A stretch of 64,000 nt of DNA from Charina bottae (lineage: Eukaryota; Chordata; Lepidosauria; Squamata; Charinaidae), in contig JALMGJ010000012.1 of NCBI GenBank assembly GCA_023362775.1, positions 22,278,001 to 22,342,000 of the forward strand, read 5' to 3'. The translations under genes were made by a program, and so were the position numbers. Under the pieces are notes generated by a model that saw only the letters and a list, made by a program, of their open reading frames with translations, ran no database searches and had not been told where the DNA came from. Positions 23,740-34,575 of the stretch are shown in pieces (the first letter of the stretch is position 1; each line of letters begins with the position of its first letter).

Positions 23740-24010
23740 ACTACCATTTTACTGTCATTCTTTTTCAGGAAAGGTGAACCTGGTCATAGCTTCAGCCTGA
23801 GACACATGGGCGGGACCAGGATCCAACAGCACCCCCAAACTATGTAATGGGATCTTTTTGAGAGGGTGTGGTATCACCCCATCCAGAAGAGGAGAGTCTG
23901 TCCTACACTGTATATCATGACCCCTCACAAAGAATGTTTCCATCTGGCTTGGATTCAGTTTTAATTTATTATTCATCATCATTCCATTACAACCTTTAGG
24001 CAGAATCATA
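23740..24010 (-). mobile_element. L2-class LINE reverse-transcriptase remnant
   Basis: Minus-strand translation contains NNKLKLNPSQMETFF, then PLLDGVIPHPLKK and SLGVLLDPG. This is the order of the region after the YADD motif in CR1/L2-type reverse transcriptases. The left continuation (about 22850-23740) may belong to the same element but is too decayed to assign. Confidence 0.6.
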
Positions 24011-25285
24011 CTATAGCATATCTGGGAAATACCAGATACTATGACAGATGCTTGGAGTTCTATCTATGGCACCATCCTTGTTAACTTGTACTATTATCCT
24101 CAAAAGTGTTTTATTCTATCTCCTTTCAAGTCTACAGCAATGATGAGCTCCCTGTGCCTCTTCCCTTCATATGTCTCTCTGAATTCTTCATGGCCAAAAT
24201 CTTGAATATTGAAACAGGAAACATCAGAACATTGTACTATAAGCCATAAATACAACCCCTCCCCTCAAAATTTGTGAGACTCCGTAAGCCTTGAATGCTT
24301 CATTTTCTCACCTCCTGAAGCATTCCCCCCTCCCCTCAAATGCTAACCCATCAGGTTTATCTTGGAGCCAAAATGGATTGAAGGAACCCTACAGATGGGT
24401 TGGGCATCCAGGGAAACATAGCTCCTCTTACACCAAATAGAGATGCTAGAGGAATGTATTCTTTATGACTTCATCTGCGCTACAATGCAGATCACAAAAG
24501 GCTTCCTCTGAGTCCTCTAAAAAAAATTTAAAAATGCATATCAAAAAGTTCTCTTAGAATATAATATATTGAGGAAAGGATATTTTGAGATAGAAATGTG
24601 TTTAGAGCTGTGAATTTTGTTCTTTGGGTTTGACTGTCCTCAAACAAATATTGAGAAGAATCTAGAATTAGTCATACCTAGAAAACGCTCATGAAATTAG
24701 TAGGACTTAATATGTAATATGGTCCTTATTGTACTTTATTTTGTATATGATTATCTGATGTAACCATCAAGTATTGAAGACCTAGCTGAGCAAATCCAGA
24801 TATAGACCAATTTTGAAATGGAACAAGTAATTACATTAAAGTGTGATCAAGCAGTCAATAGAACTTAATATTTACCTTTGTGGTCTGGGGAAATTTAGGC
24901 TCAAATTTATACTCAGCTGTAAAGTTTACCAGATGACCTTGGATCTCTCATTCTCTCAGCATTGCCTACATTTTGTGAGGATAAATGGAAGGATATAAGC
25001 ATAATAGATAAACAAATAGTTTACTATAATAATTGGTCTGTATCAGACAGGTTCATATCCATTATTGTCCAAAATTGTGTCCAAAGTTTGAAATAAATTG
25101 GGATACTTAGAAGGAACTAGGTAGGAGCTTCAAAGTTATATGTATCTCCTGTTACTATAATGTTCAGAAGAAATTTTATATGTGTTACCCACAATTTAGG
25201 CACCCCAAAAAATATTTAACACCCCTGAAAATTCCAAACACTTTAAGGAAAGTAATTTTAATCTTTTTGTGTATCCTCCTTAATG
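24011..25285. other. Unannotated DNA
   Basis: AT-rich, no recognisable gene or repeat. Confidence 0.45.
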
Positions 25286-25289
25286 GATG

Positions 25290-25700
25290 ATTGATTTATT
25301 GATTATGTGTGATCAAGTTGGTATCGACTCTTAGCAACCAGATTTATTTATTTATCTATCAAATGTATATAGTTGTCCATCTCCATACAAGAGTCTGGGC
25401 AGCTCACAAGGTTTTCTCCAGAAGGATCTGCTCCTAACCTGGTCCTTCAGGTCTTCCAATGGTGCCCCCATCACCACCATAACTGAGTCCATCCACCTTG
25501 CTGCTGGTCATCCTCTTCTTCTCTTTCCTTCCACCTTTCCCAGCATTAGAACCTTTTCCAGACAGCTGGGTCTTAGCATAATGTGTCTGAAGTAGGATAA
25601 TTTGAGCCTGGTCATTTGTGCCTTGAGTGAGAACTTTGGATTGATTTGTTCAATGATCCATTGGTCTGTTTTCTTGGCTACCTTAATAGTTGGTAGAGTA
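25290..25700 (-). mobile_element. Decayed RTE-type LINE 3' region with nested L2-like tail
   Basis: Minus-strand translation shows QINPKFSLKAQMTRLKLSYF and LEKVLMLGKVEGKRRRG, which match the C-terminal part of RTE ORF2. The tail gtgatcaagttggtatcgac marks its 3' end. At about 25342-25412 a separate L2-like tail (minus orientation, gagctgcccagactc) is inserted. Confidence 0.7.
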
Positions 25701-25769
25701 TAAAATGCTGAATAGTATTTATACACATGACAAAAAAATGAAGACCTTCTGTTTAAAATATTCATACCT

Positions 25770-26360
25770 TAGTTTACAGGTTGACATGTGTAACATTTAA
25801 GAAACATAATATTCCTGAGGGCTTCAGGAGCATGCTTTAACTTTTGTTGGGAATTGCCCATTGAATAATAAAATTCCATGAATTATTGAAAGGGTTTGCA
25901 TGTAAAACGCTGTAATACAATTCCCACTTTGGTGCGTTCTTTTAAGTACATAACTTTACTACAATTTCAGAAGGATGATGTTGCACCTTACTTGTCACAG
26001 CATGGCTTAGAATATTATTCACGGTACCTCTCAGGAAGAATGCTGACATCCCTTCTTCTGCGGCTTCTGCTTCTTCTTTTTCCTACAATCATATGCCTCC
26101 GAGGTCACAGGTTCAAATCCCACTGGAAGCCAGGTGGAGGCATCCTTCACCATCTGCAAATTCAAGATGAAAGATTTCTTCTGCTTTGGAAAAATGTCAA
26201 GCTGGTGTTTATAATCAAGGATGCATCTGAATGTTTTTGCACTTTTTTCCAAGGGAGGGAGGGGTTGAAAAAAGGGAAAATGGAGGTCAATGGTTAAAGT
26301 AAAATGGTTGAAAATATAAATATCTTCACTGTGTGAGAATAATAATTGAGCTTATGGTAG
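25770..26360. other. Unannotated DNA
   Basis: Two overlapping ORFs (25896-26297 plus, 26031-26252 minus) show no domain. Confidence 0.4.
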
Positions 26361-26367
26361 AGTTAGC

Positions 26368-26368
26368 T

Positions 26369-26415
<47 letters not shown>

Positions 26416-26460
26416 TGTTTGCATTTATTTATTTGTTTGTTTGTTTGTTTGTTTGTTTGC
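26368..26460. repeat. (ATTT)n and (TTTG)n microsatellite
   Basis: About 12 ATTT units followed by GTTT units. Confidence 0.95.
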
Positions 26461-26473
26461 CATTTGCTTAAGG

Positions 26474-26607
26474 CAGTGTTTCTCAACCTCAGCAACTTTA
26501 AGATGTGTGGACTTCAACTCCCAGAATTCCCCAGCCAACATGCTGGCTGGAGAATTCTGGGAGTTGAAGCCCACACACCTTAAAGTCGCCGAGGTTGAGA
26601 AACACTG
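26474..26607. mobile_element. Non-autonomous hAT MITE (CAGTGTTTCTCAACC family)
   Basis: 134-bp palindromic copy. The flanks GCTTAAGG (26466-26473) and GCCTAAGA (26608-26615) match at 6 of 8 positions. Both termini are intact. Confidence 0.85.
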
Positions 26608-26727
26608 GCCTAAGATCAGGTAGAGTTCTTAATTAAATTTTGCTCAAGGCTGGAGGGGAAAAAATCTCCACCTCCAAAGGGGTGAAGGGAAAAAAATCAA
26701 TTTAATTTAGAATTCAAGGGGAGATCA

Positions 26728-28239
26728 TTAAAGGTGCAAAAACAGAAAAGAGAAAACTTCTAGAAAGTTACATATACACAGGTGGCTTCCCGCTTTTCAC
26801 AGCAAGAATATACAACAACTTCCACAAACAAACCCTTCCTCTAAGTCAAATAATAATCACATTATTTCTATAAATCCTTCCAATAACACATATATAAATC
26901 TCTAATACAATTGCTCCTTCCTCTTACATAAAATATATATATATACATATATTTAATTTTTTACTTCAATCCCTTCCTCTTAAAAAATAATCCATTTAAT
27001 AATTTTATTCCCCCTTCTACTACTATTCTATATACTTCTGTCTAGACAATACACATCAAATTATGAAAACAGATAAATCTTCTGCCTTTATAATAAACAA
27101 TCTTAACTCTATTAGATCTCAAAGACAGTATAAAACATTATATCTTATCAATATCCTTTAAGTTTTATAAATCTATAACCCTATGAAACAATCATATTAA
27201 TCTCTTTATCAATCCAATTATATATTCTTAATTTTTATAAATTGTCTACTTATATAATTAACTATCTTAACCCTAATTATGCTTAAAAACAATATAAAAT
27301 ATTACCAGAATAAAAAATATCTTTTAAGTCTTAGAAATCAAAAATCCTATAAGTCAGATTAACCTCAGTATCAGTCCAATTAAATATTCTTAATTTTTTA
27401 CCCCTCCTCAAAATATACCAGGGCATATAAACATTTCAATAACTTCAGGAAATACAAAGTTTCCAGCGAAAGAGAAAAAAAAGTTTCCAGCAAAAGAGAA
27501 AAAAAACCTCCCCCACAGCACATTTTCTTTCCCAAAACATTGACCGAAACAGTCAAAACATTCCCACCACTTGGCAACTCTTTCTACAATCTTAAAATTA
27601 AACAATCGTTTTAATCCCATAAACATCAGTTCAGAATTCTCAGCCGAGAGCATTTCATTTTTGCCCACAACAGCAAAAACGCCATCTTTTCCTGTGTCGT
27701 CTTCTTCAATCATAGTATTTTCACATAATTGTTCCATTTTGACCAAGATCTCATCCTTAATGTCCCAAATAGTCTGTATGATGGTTTTACAGCCCTTTAA
27801 GAGGATATTTTCTTGCTGACAACGTAATTTTCTTAAATCTTCTTTAAACTCTTCCATTATTCAAACAGTAAATTATAGCACATCCTAAAAAGTTAACTCA
27901 CAAAGATAGAGGTTAATGAATTAATCCAAAATTAACCAAAGAAAATATTCAGGCAGACAGTAGAGGAAAAAAAAAAAGGTAAACAGAAAGTACAATTTAA
28001 AATAATGGATACATGAAGAGAAAAAAAAACACTTCATCCTTGGAATTTAGCCAGAAAGATAACAACAGAAAGGCAGTATTACAGTATTACTTTAAATATA
28101 ACCCAGGTGGGAAAGAAAGCCAAAACTTTTAATGTTTTAATGCACCTTTAATGTTTTTCTTTCTGTATGTAGTGTTTTTTCTTTTTTGAAGTTTTTTATC
28201 TTTGTTCTAAAAAATAATAAAAAAACTCTGTATTAAGAA
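26728..28239. mobile_element. Retro-insertion, probable LINE, orientation mixed
   Basis: Bounded by GAATTCAAGGGGAGATCA (26710-26727) and GAATTCAAGGGGAAATCA (28240-28257), a near-perfect 18-bp repeat. The right end is A-rich (aataataaaaaaactctg), as expected for a plus-strand 3' end. The left part carries a minus-strand 149-aa ORF (27408-27857) that starts MEEFKEDLRKLR and has a charged, coiled-coil-like N-terminus. One reading is an L1-type insertion with an inverted 5' part; the family is not certain. Confidence 0.5.
27408..27857 (-). CDS. Open frame in a retro-insertion, unidentified
   Basis: 149 residues: an N-terminal charged helix-like stretch (MEEFKEDLRKLRCQQENILL, then IKDEILVKMEQL), an acidic middle and a C-terminus with a direct repeat FFFSFAGNF. 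The start resembles coiled-coil regions of LINE ORF1 proteins, but no RNA-binding motif is visible. It lies inside the element described at 26728-28239 and is not a host gene as far as can be seen. Confidence 0.25.
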   Translation of the reverse strand: MEEFKEDLRKLRCQQENILLKGCKTIIQTIWDIKDEILVKMEQLCENTMIEEDDTGKDGVFAVVGKNEMLSAENSELMFMGLKRLFNFKIVERVAKWWECFDCFGQCFGKENVLWGRFFFSFAGNFFFSFAGNFVFPEVIEMFICPGIF

Positions 28240-28257
28240 GAATTCAAGGGGAAATCA

Positions 28258-28604
28258 GCCACGATGTAACCTTAGACAGAGAGGAAAAAATATAAATGCA
28301 TTTATAAATGTGGTAAAGAAGATTGGAAGCTACTCCTTTATAACTTTTCCTTTCCTTTCCTTTCCTTTCCTTTCCTTTCCTTTCCTTTCCTTTCCTTTCC
28401 TTTCCTTTCCTTTCCTTTCCTTTCCTTTTCCTTTTCCTTTTCCTTTTCCTTTCTTTTTCTTTTTCTTTTTCTTTTTCTTTTTCTTTTTCTTTTTCTTTTT
28501 CTTTTTCTTTTTCTTTTCTTTCTTTTTTTACTGTTTTCTTTTTCTTAAATTTGTCTTGCTTTTATAATGGTGTAAAATTCTTCAATAAAACATAATTTAA
28601 AAAA
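28258..28604 (+). mobile_element. Second adjacent retro-insertion with (TTTCC)n and (TTTTC)n core
   Basis: Lies between the second and third copies of the same repeat (28240-28257 and 28605-28622, GAATTTGAGGGGAAATCA). The right end reads ttcttcaataaaacataatt then A-rich, a polyadenylation-like end. Most of the interior (28345-28527) is a pyrimidine-rich simple repeat. Confidence 0.5.
28345..28527. repeat. (CCTTT)n then (CTTTTT)n microsatellite
   Basis: About 180 bp of pure pyrimidine on the plus strand. The ORF across it is an artefact. Confidence 0.95.
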
Positions 28605-28846
28605 GAATTTGAGGGGAAATCAAGATTTCTGTTCTATTCTGGAAAAACATGTGAAGAATTTCAAAGGAAGTTTAAAGAACATGCAGTGGGAAGTAGGGAA
28701 TTTATTTTGGGGGGGTGATTTATCAATGGGAATAGGATTATTAAAACTCCATGGTTAAATGCATAGTAACAGCAGCAATATTTAAATCCCAGGAAGTTAT
28801 AGCATTAATTCCACCATGTATTTATTTGTTGGTAAAGGCATTTATA

Positions 28847-29182
28847 AAAGGGGCATGGTGGCTCAGCGGGTAAGACGCCAGGCTTGTTGATCGGAAGATC
28901 GCAAGTTCAGAGGTTCGAATCCCTAGTCCCGCGTGACTGAGTGAGCTCCCGCATTAGCCCCAGCTATTGCCAACCTAGCAATTCAAAAGCATGCAAATGC
29001 AAGTAGATGAATAGATACCACTTCGGTGGGTAGGTAACAGCGTTCTGCGCGTGTCATGCAGCCACATGACCATGGAAGCATCTTCAGACGACGCTGGCTC
29101 TTCGGCTAACAAACGGAGATGAGCACCGGCCCCTAGAGTCGGACACGACTTCACAAATGTGCAGGGGGAACCTTTACCTTTT
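28847..29182 (+). mobile_element. Sauria SINE
   Basis: Plus-strand copy starting ggggcatggtggctcagcgg, with B-box ggttcgaatcc and tail gtcggacacgact...cctttacc. Flanks TAAAGGCATTTATA (28833-28846) and TAAAGGCGTTTATA (29183-29196), 13 of 14 identical. It is the only Sauria SINE here on the plus strand. Confidence 0.93.
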
Positions 29183-29196
29183 TAAAGGCGTTTATA

Positions 29197-29381
29197 TACC
29201 ACCATTATCATACATGATTCCATGTGCAATTTCTGAAATTTAAACACAAAATGCAGAGAGAAACAGTAAGAATAAGTCAAAAGAAAGGGACAATCTTTTT
29301 TCCCTTTCCATGAAAGGACGAACACATACAGGAGGAAACAAAGAACAATGGTCAGGGTGGATGACAATAACTGATAGAAGT

Positions 29382-29421
<40 letters not shown>

Positions 29422-30135
29422 CAACAACAACAACAAGAACAACAACCCATGAAAGATGGTGGTCCCAGACATGAGATGCCCTTCCATGAAAAGAACAACG
29501 TTTGATTCAGCAGAGACTCCTACCAGTTGACAAAGCAGGTGTACTAGATGCCAAAATATTATCCTGCATTTTTTTCCCTCCCAGTTCTTGCTAAATTTGA
29601 TGAAAGAGGATTTGATGAAAAAGGAGTCCAAAAGAAGACTATTTCAGTGAAATTCTAAGAGTTGGAGGGTGATGTTGGAGTGTGACTTACAGGAAGCCAA
29701 GATGTGTTCTTGAATGACCTTTCTTTCATTGTCCTGTTCTCTCTCTTGCAGTCTGCGGCCTCCACCTACAGTCTTTTTCCAGTCTTTTTCTATGGGAGTT
29801 TGGGAGGCTACAGACTGACGGGAAAATGTCTAACAGAAAAAAACAAAAACAAAAAATCCACAACATTGTCAGTGGCTCCCTCTGCTATGTTCCAAAATAA
29901 TGAAAACTCAAAACACTTATTTTAATGCTATCTCCTACTGAATGTTGGTGACCATCAGCATGATTGGTTCTTTGACTTTATTGACCAAAACATGGACGTT
30001 GCATTTTTGCCAAATCACATACACAGACTTTTCAGCCAAGATACGCTTCGTCTTCCAGCACTGTGTTTCCCTTGAATCTTTTCTTGTGTGAATTGTAGTA
30101 ATTGATATTTCTTTTCTTATCATGTCCTGAATATT
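29197..30135. other. Mostly unannotated DNA with (AAT)n/(AAC)n
   Basis: A triplet repeat (TAA then CAA) lies at about 29384-29436. No gene recognised. Confidence 0.45.
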
Positions 30136-30611
30136 CCAGTTTCCTTTTCTTTTTTTATAAGAACTTTATTTATTTTCAGAATATAATTAAAAGACAAAAT
30201 ACAGAATATAGAATATAGAAAAGCTAGAGCATAGAACTAAATAAAAAACTATTAAAGTGCAAGCAGATAGAAAACAGAAACAGAAAGTGACTTCTGACTT
30301 TCTCCAATACAGATATGAATATAATTACAAATATAATCTCTTACCATTAATTAAACCTTAGTAACATTATTTCTATCAAATCAAACCATTTAATCATTAA
30401 AACCCAAAATCAAAACTTCATTTTTTTCTGACACAAGCAAGTATTCTAAAAGTGGTTGCCAAGTAGAAATACATCCAGAAACAGTATTTTCTCTTATTAA
30501 TGCTGTTAATTTAGCCATTTGGGCCAAGTCCATTAGTTTAATAATCCAATCTTCTGCTGTAGGTATTTGTGAATCTTTCCATCGTTGTGCATATAAAAGT
30601 CTTGCTGCTGT

Positions 30612-31846
30612 TGTTGTTGTTCAGTCGTTCAGTCGTGTCCGACTCTTCGTGACCTCATGGACCATAGCACGCCAGGCCTTCCTGTCCTCCACTGTCTCTC
30701 GGAGTTTACTCAAATTCATGTTCATTACATCGGTGATGCTATCTAACCATCTCATCCTCTGCCGTCCCCTTCTCCTTTTGCCCTCAGTCTTTCCCAGCAT
30801 CAGGGTCTTTTCCAGTGAGTCCTCTCTTCTCATTAGGTGGCCAAAGTATTTGAGCTTCAGCTTCAGCATCTGTCCTTCCAATGAGCAGTCAGGGTTGATT
30901 TCCTTTAGGATTGACTGGTTTGACCTCCTTGCAGTCCAAGGGACTCTCAAGAGTCTTCTCCAGCACCACAGCTCGAAAGCATCAATTCTTCGGCGCTCAG
31001 CCTTCCTTATGGTCCAACTCTCACAGCCATACATTGCTACTGGAAAAACCATAGCTTTAACTATACGGACCTTTGTCGGCAAGGTGATGTCTCTGCTTTT
31101 TAATATGCTGTCTAGGTTTGCCATAGCTTTCCTTCCAAGGAGCAAGCGTCTTTTAATTTCATGGCTGCAGTCACCGTCTGCGGTGATCTTGGAGCCCAAG
31201 AAAATAAAATCTGTCACTGCTTCCATTTCTTCCCCTTCTATTTGCCAGGAAGTGATGGGACCAGATGCCATGATCTGGGTTTTTTTAATGTTGAGTTTCA
31301 AGCCAGCTTTTGCACTCTCCTCTTTCACCCTCATCAAGAGGCTCTTTAGTTCCTCTTCACTTTCTGCCATTAGGGTGGTATCGTCTGCATATCTGAGGTT
31401 GTTGATATTTTTCCCGGCAATCTTAACTCCAGCTTGTGATTCATCCAGCCCGGCATTTCTCATGATGTACTCTGCATATAAGTTAAATAAGCAGGGTGAT
31501 AATATACAGCCTTGTCGTACTCCTTTCCCAATTTTGAACCAGTCGGTTGTTCCATGTCCGGTTCTAACTGTTGCTTCTTGACCCACATACAGGTTTCTCA
31601 GGAGACAGGTAAGGTGGTCTGGTACTCCCATCTCTTTAAGAATTTGCCACAGTTTGTTGTGATCCACACAATCAAAGGCTTTAGCGTAGTCAATGAAGCA
31701 GAAGTAGATGTTTTTCTGGAACTCTCTTGCTTTTTCCATGATCCAGCGAATGTTGGCAATCTGATCTCTAGTTCCTCTGCCTCTTCGAAACCCAGCTTGC
31801 ACTTCTGGTAGTTCTCGGTTCACATGCTGCTGAAGCCTAGCTTCAG
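30612..31846 (-). mobile_element. Bov-B LINE, 5'-truncated, nested in L1
   Basis: Flanked by an 11-bp direct repeat CTTGCTGCTGT at 30601-30611 and 31847-31857 inside the L1. The 3' tail ttcagtcgttcagtcgtgtc matches the Bov-B tail shared with Sauria SINEs. It carries a 400-codon open frame. Bov-B LINEs are known for wide horizontal spread among reptiles and mammals. Confidence 0.95.
30621..31823 (-). CDS. Bov-B ORF2 fragment: reverse transcriptase, C-terminal half
   Basis: 400 residues without a stop. RT blocks in order: QAGFRRGRGTRDQI (about 9-22), FIDYAKAFDCVDHNKLW (motif A, about 43-59), GVRQGCILSPCLFNLYAEYI (motif B), NNLRYADDTTLMAES with catalytic YADD (motif C, about 145-160), GLKLNIKKTQIM (motif D) and FIFLGSKITADGDCS (motif E). 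The thumb and C-terminal region follow (MYGCESWTIRKAE, INPDCSLEGQMLKLKLKYFG, GKRRRGRQRMRWLD) and it ends HEVTKSRTRLND. The endonuclease and the first RT blocks are missing through 5' truncation; the first Met is internal, not a true start. The uninterrupted frame argues for recent insertion. It supplies the machinery type that mobilises Sauria SINEs. Confidence 0.95.
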   Translation of the reverse strand: MNRELPEVQAGFRRGRGTRDQIANIRWIMEKAREFQKNIYFCFIDYAKAFDCVDHNKLWQILKEMGVPDHLTCLLRNLYVGQEATVRTGHGTTDWFKIGKGVRQGCILSPCLFNLYAEYIMRNAGLDESQAGVKIAGKNINNLRYADDTTLMAESEEELKSLLMRVKEESAKAGLKLNIKKTQIMASGPITSWQIEGEEMEAVTDFIFLGSKITADGDCSHEIKRRLLLGRKAMANLDSILKSRDITLPTKVRIVKAMVFPVAMYGCESWTIRKAERRRIDAFELWCWRRLLRVPWTARRSNQSILKEINPDCSLEGQMLKLKLKYFGHLMRREDSLEKTLMLGKTEGKRRRGRQRMRWLDSITDVMNMNLSKLRETVEDRKAWRAMVHEVTKSRTRLND

Positions 31847-32461
31847 CTTGCTGCTGTAATCATATATAAAAGCAAAGTCCCATATTGTTTCTCAAGCTCC
31901 TTCTCCATCAAACCCAAGAGGAACAGTTCTGGTGTTGTTGTTTTTTTGTAAGTCCACTTTGAGAATCTTTTGTATAGTAACCCAAAATTTTTAGCCTTCT
32001 CACAAGTCCACCAAAGATGATAAAAAGTTCCTTCACCCTGTGAACATTTCCAACAAACATTCATAATGCCTTTCTACATTTTTGACAACTTATCAGGGGT
32101 TAAATACCAACGCCAGTTTCCTTTTCTTGATGGTATTCGCACTTTCCCTATCTCTGCTTATTCTTTGGATGATTGTTTCAAAAGCACTACCAAATAAAAA
32201 TCAAAGGAAGTTCTCAAGCATGCTGGAAACAAGGTAGAAAAACAAAAACCTCTTTTACAAGGGGAAAGTTTTCAGGAAGCGAAGGGGACATCAGCAAAAG
32301 TTGTCTCAGTAAGAGAATGTTATTTGGGATTTCATAATCCAGTCTGCCATATATATAAAAAATTCCATAATATTATTTAATATTTCCTATTGGAAAGTAT
32401 TTCATTTGACTGTCTATATATTTTAATAAGTGAAAGTATGTGCATATATATGCACATTTTT

Positions 32462-32709
32462 TAATTTTTTATTTTTATCCCGCCTTTATTATTTTTATAA
32501 ATAACTCAAGGCAGCGAACATACCTAATACTCCTTCCTCCTCCTATTTTCCCCACAACAACCACCCTGTGAGGTGAGTTGGGCTGAGAGAGAGTGACTGG
32601 CCCAAGGTCACCCAGCCGGCTTTCATGCCTAAGGTGGGACTAGAACTCACAGCCTCCTGGTTTCTAGCCCAGCACCTTAACCACTAGACCAAACTGGTTC
32701 ATTCATGGG
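32462..32709 (-). mobile_element. CORE/MIR-like tRNA SINE
   Basis: Minus-strand SINE: tRNA-like head (agtttggtctagtggttaag), a core tgggccagtcactctctc and a tail ttataaaaataataaaggcg ending A-rich. Flanking 10-bp repeat GCACATTTTT at 32452-32461 and 32710-32719. Confidence 0.88.
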
Positions 32710-32719
32710 GCACATTTTT

Positions 32720-34570
32720 AAGAACTGAAAAAAATCTCACAGGAATAATTTTGGTTTTAGTCTCCTGTAGAAATTGCCCAGTCAAACAGATTGTGAAAAT
32801 CAGTTCTCAATTGGATCTTGAACTTTTCAAATTACTTGGAAAGTTCACATATCAAATCAACACATATCAAATCACTTAACTTTTTCAGTTAAGTGAAAAT
32901 GCAATAATGCTGAATTGGTTGAAAACTGAATATATGTAGAATTAACCCACCTCTCCCCAAGGATTTGTTAAGGACACTTTTAGCCTATTTTGCTAATGCA
33001 GTCTGTAGCCTGCTGAATTACAAGCACTGAAGGTAAGTAACAGTATAATAGGTTTTCTTCTGCGTAGGTTGGGAAAAATTCCCCTGGTACTGAAAAATAG
33101 CTGTGCTTCTTCTCACACTTAGCAAAATTAAATCAATGTATCATTTACATACTTATAACATGTAACCAGACGGGGTTTTTCCCCAGTTGTGTGAAGCATA
33201 ATGTTGTCCTAATTGAGGAACTTTTTTTTTATCTCATCATAAAGAGCAACAGAACAAGAGGATTAAGGGAAACTCTTTGAAAAAAAAATTCAGAGCTCTT
33301 GTTACTGCTTCTGATGGACTAACAGTTCAGATCTAACTGATCACAGCATTAATTATACATAATCTGAACAGAGTGGGATGCCCTGGTGGGACATTTCTAA
33401 TCAAATTAGAACTAATTTGAGGCAGCGTGGGATTGCACAATGTTTTGTCTCTGTTTCAGAACTGAGAGTCAAGGGAAAAGGGATGAATTTTACATCTTGA
33501 TCTGAGATCATGTGATATAAAAATGGACTTAAGTGCTTTATTACTTCCTGCAAAGCAAGGATTTGAAGTGCAGGAACCATGGACTCCACCTGTTGGCATA
33601 TTATCTAGCCCAGATCGCAGTGAAACAATTAGAATAGTGAGTGGGAATTATTGAAGCAATGTAATCTTACATTTCCCCTATACTAGTCAGAGAGGACAAT
33701 ATTAGACAATATTTCAGAATTTCATGCCCATTACCCAGAGAGCTATGGAATCATCTTCAGTGGAAAATCATGTTGCTCGATGAAAGAGAAAGAGAGAGTC
33801 ACACATGGAAGAGGCTAAGTCTTTTCTTTCCTAGTCCTTCAAGGATTCTTGTACCTTACGATTTCAAGTTTTATGAGAAAAGTCAACCATTTTATCATAG
33901 GTAGATACAGTAGATGGTATCCAAGAGATTTACAGCATATGGAAAGTGTCAGGACAATCAGCAGTGGTAAAAGAGCCATACTTGGATATATTTGGGATTC
34001 AGTCACAATTTTGCCAAACCATTTTAAGACCTTGCAACTGGAGGCAAACAGATCCAGCATAAACAAAATGTATTTATTTGCTATATTTTTATACTACCAT
34101 ACTCCACAAAGACTGAAGTGGAGTGAACCTATTTCTGGAGATGACACAGATCTTGGGGACTGTGTATCTCCTCTGATGCCATTTTCAGAGCATCCTTTGT
34201 TCTCAAATACAGATTTGAAACGTGGGATGGGAATGGTATTTATAGGCTGAAAGATCTGTCTGACAAAATCACTTTATCTGAAGCTAAATTCATACCCGAA
34301 TTTAAGGTCTGCAAACTAATTGACTTCAAAGGCCTCAGGTATATAGATTTGCAGGAAAGCTGTTATATCTGGGAGAAGTGCAGTGGTCATTCACCTTATT
34401 TGATCACTTGTGTGAACTTGTATGCAGCTTCTGTAATTTAAATCCTGTAGCTGTTTCTCCAGAGAAAATTTTAAAAATGGTCTTGAAATCAAAGACAGAA
34501 GATACCCCTCTCACATACAGTGTAGGTTAATTAGCTAGGGACTATTGAGGTGGGATCAGCTCCTGGAGAA
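32720..34570. other. Unannotated DNA
   Basis: No recognisable gene or repeat. The ORF at 33849-34250 (133 aa) has no domain. Confidence 0.45.
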
Positions 34571-34575
34571 TGCAT

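Larger units (their letters stand above)
30152..32112 (-). mobile_element. L1 LINE 3' end, 5'-truncated, split by Bov-B
   Basis: Bounded by a perfect 16-bp target duplication CCAGTTTCCTTTTCTT (30136-30151 and 32113-32128). On the minus strand it encodes the ORF2 C-terminus with the cysteine-histidine motif CWKCSQGEGTFYHLWWTC, followed by the 3' UTR and an A-rich end. The coding frame is open on both sides of the nested Bov-B and picks up again after it (next residues RLLYAQRWKDSQIP), so the L1 was little decayed when hit. Without the Bov-B, about 715 bp of L1 are present. Confidence 0.92.

Noticed and set aside
28310..28567. Phe-rich 85-aa ORF
   Set aside because: Translation of (CCTTT)n and (CTTTTT)n simple repeat.
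28860..28925. tRNA-like sequence with A and B boxes
   Set aside because: It is the tRNA-derived head of a Sauria SINE with target duplications, not a tRNA gene.
29740..29925. Possible exon after a pyrimidine-rich ctctctcttgcag
   Set aside because: The acceptor is plausible but no matching donor with a convincing open frame follows; low-complexity lysine-rich end.
30649..31581. 310-aa plus-strand ORF
   Set aside because: It is the antisense shadow of the Bov-B reverse transcriptase frame, which has all RT motifs on the minus strand.
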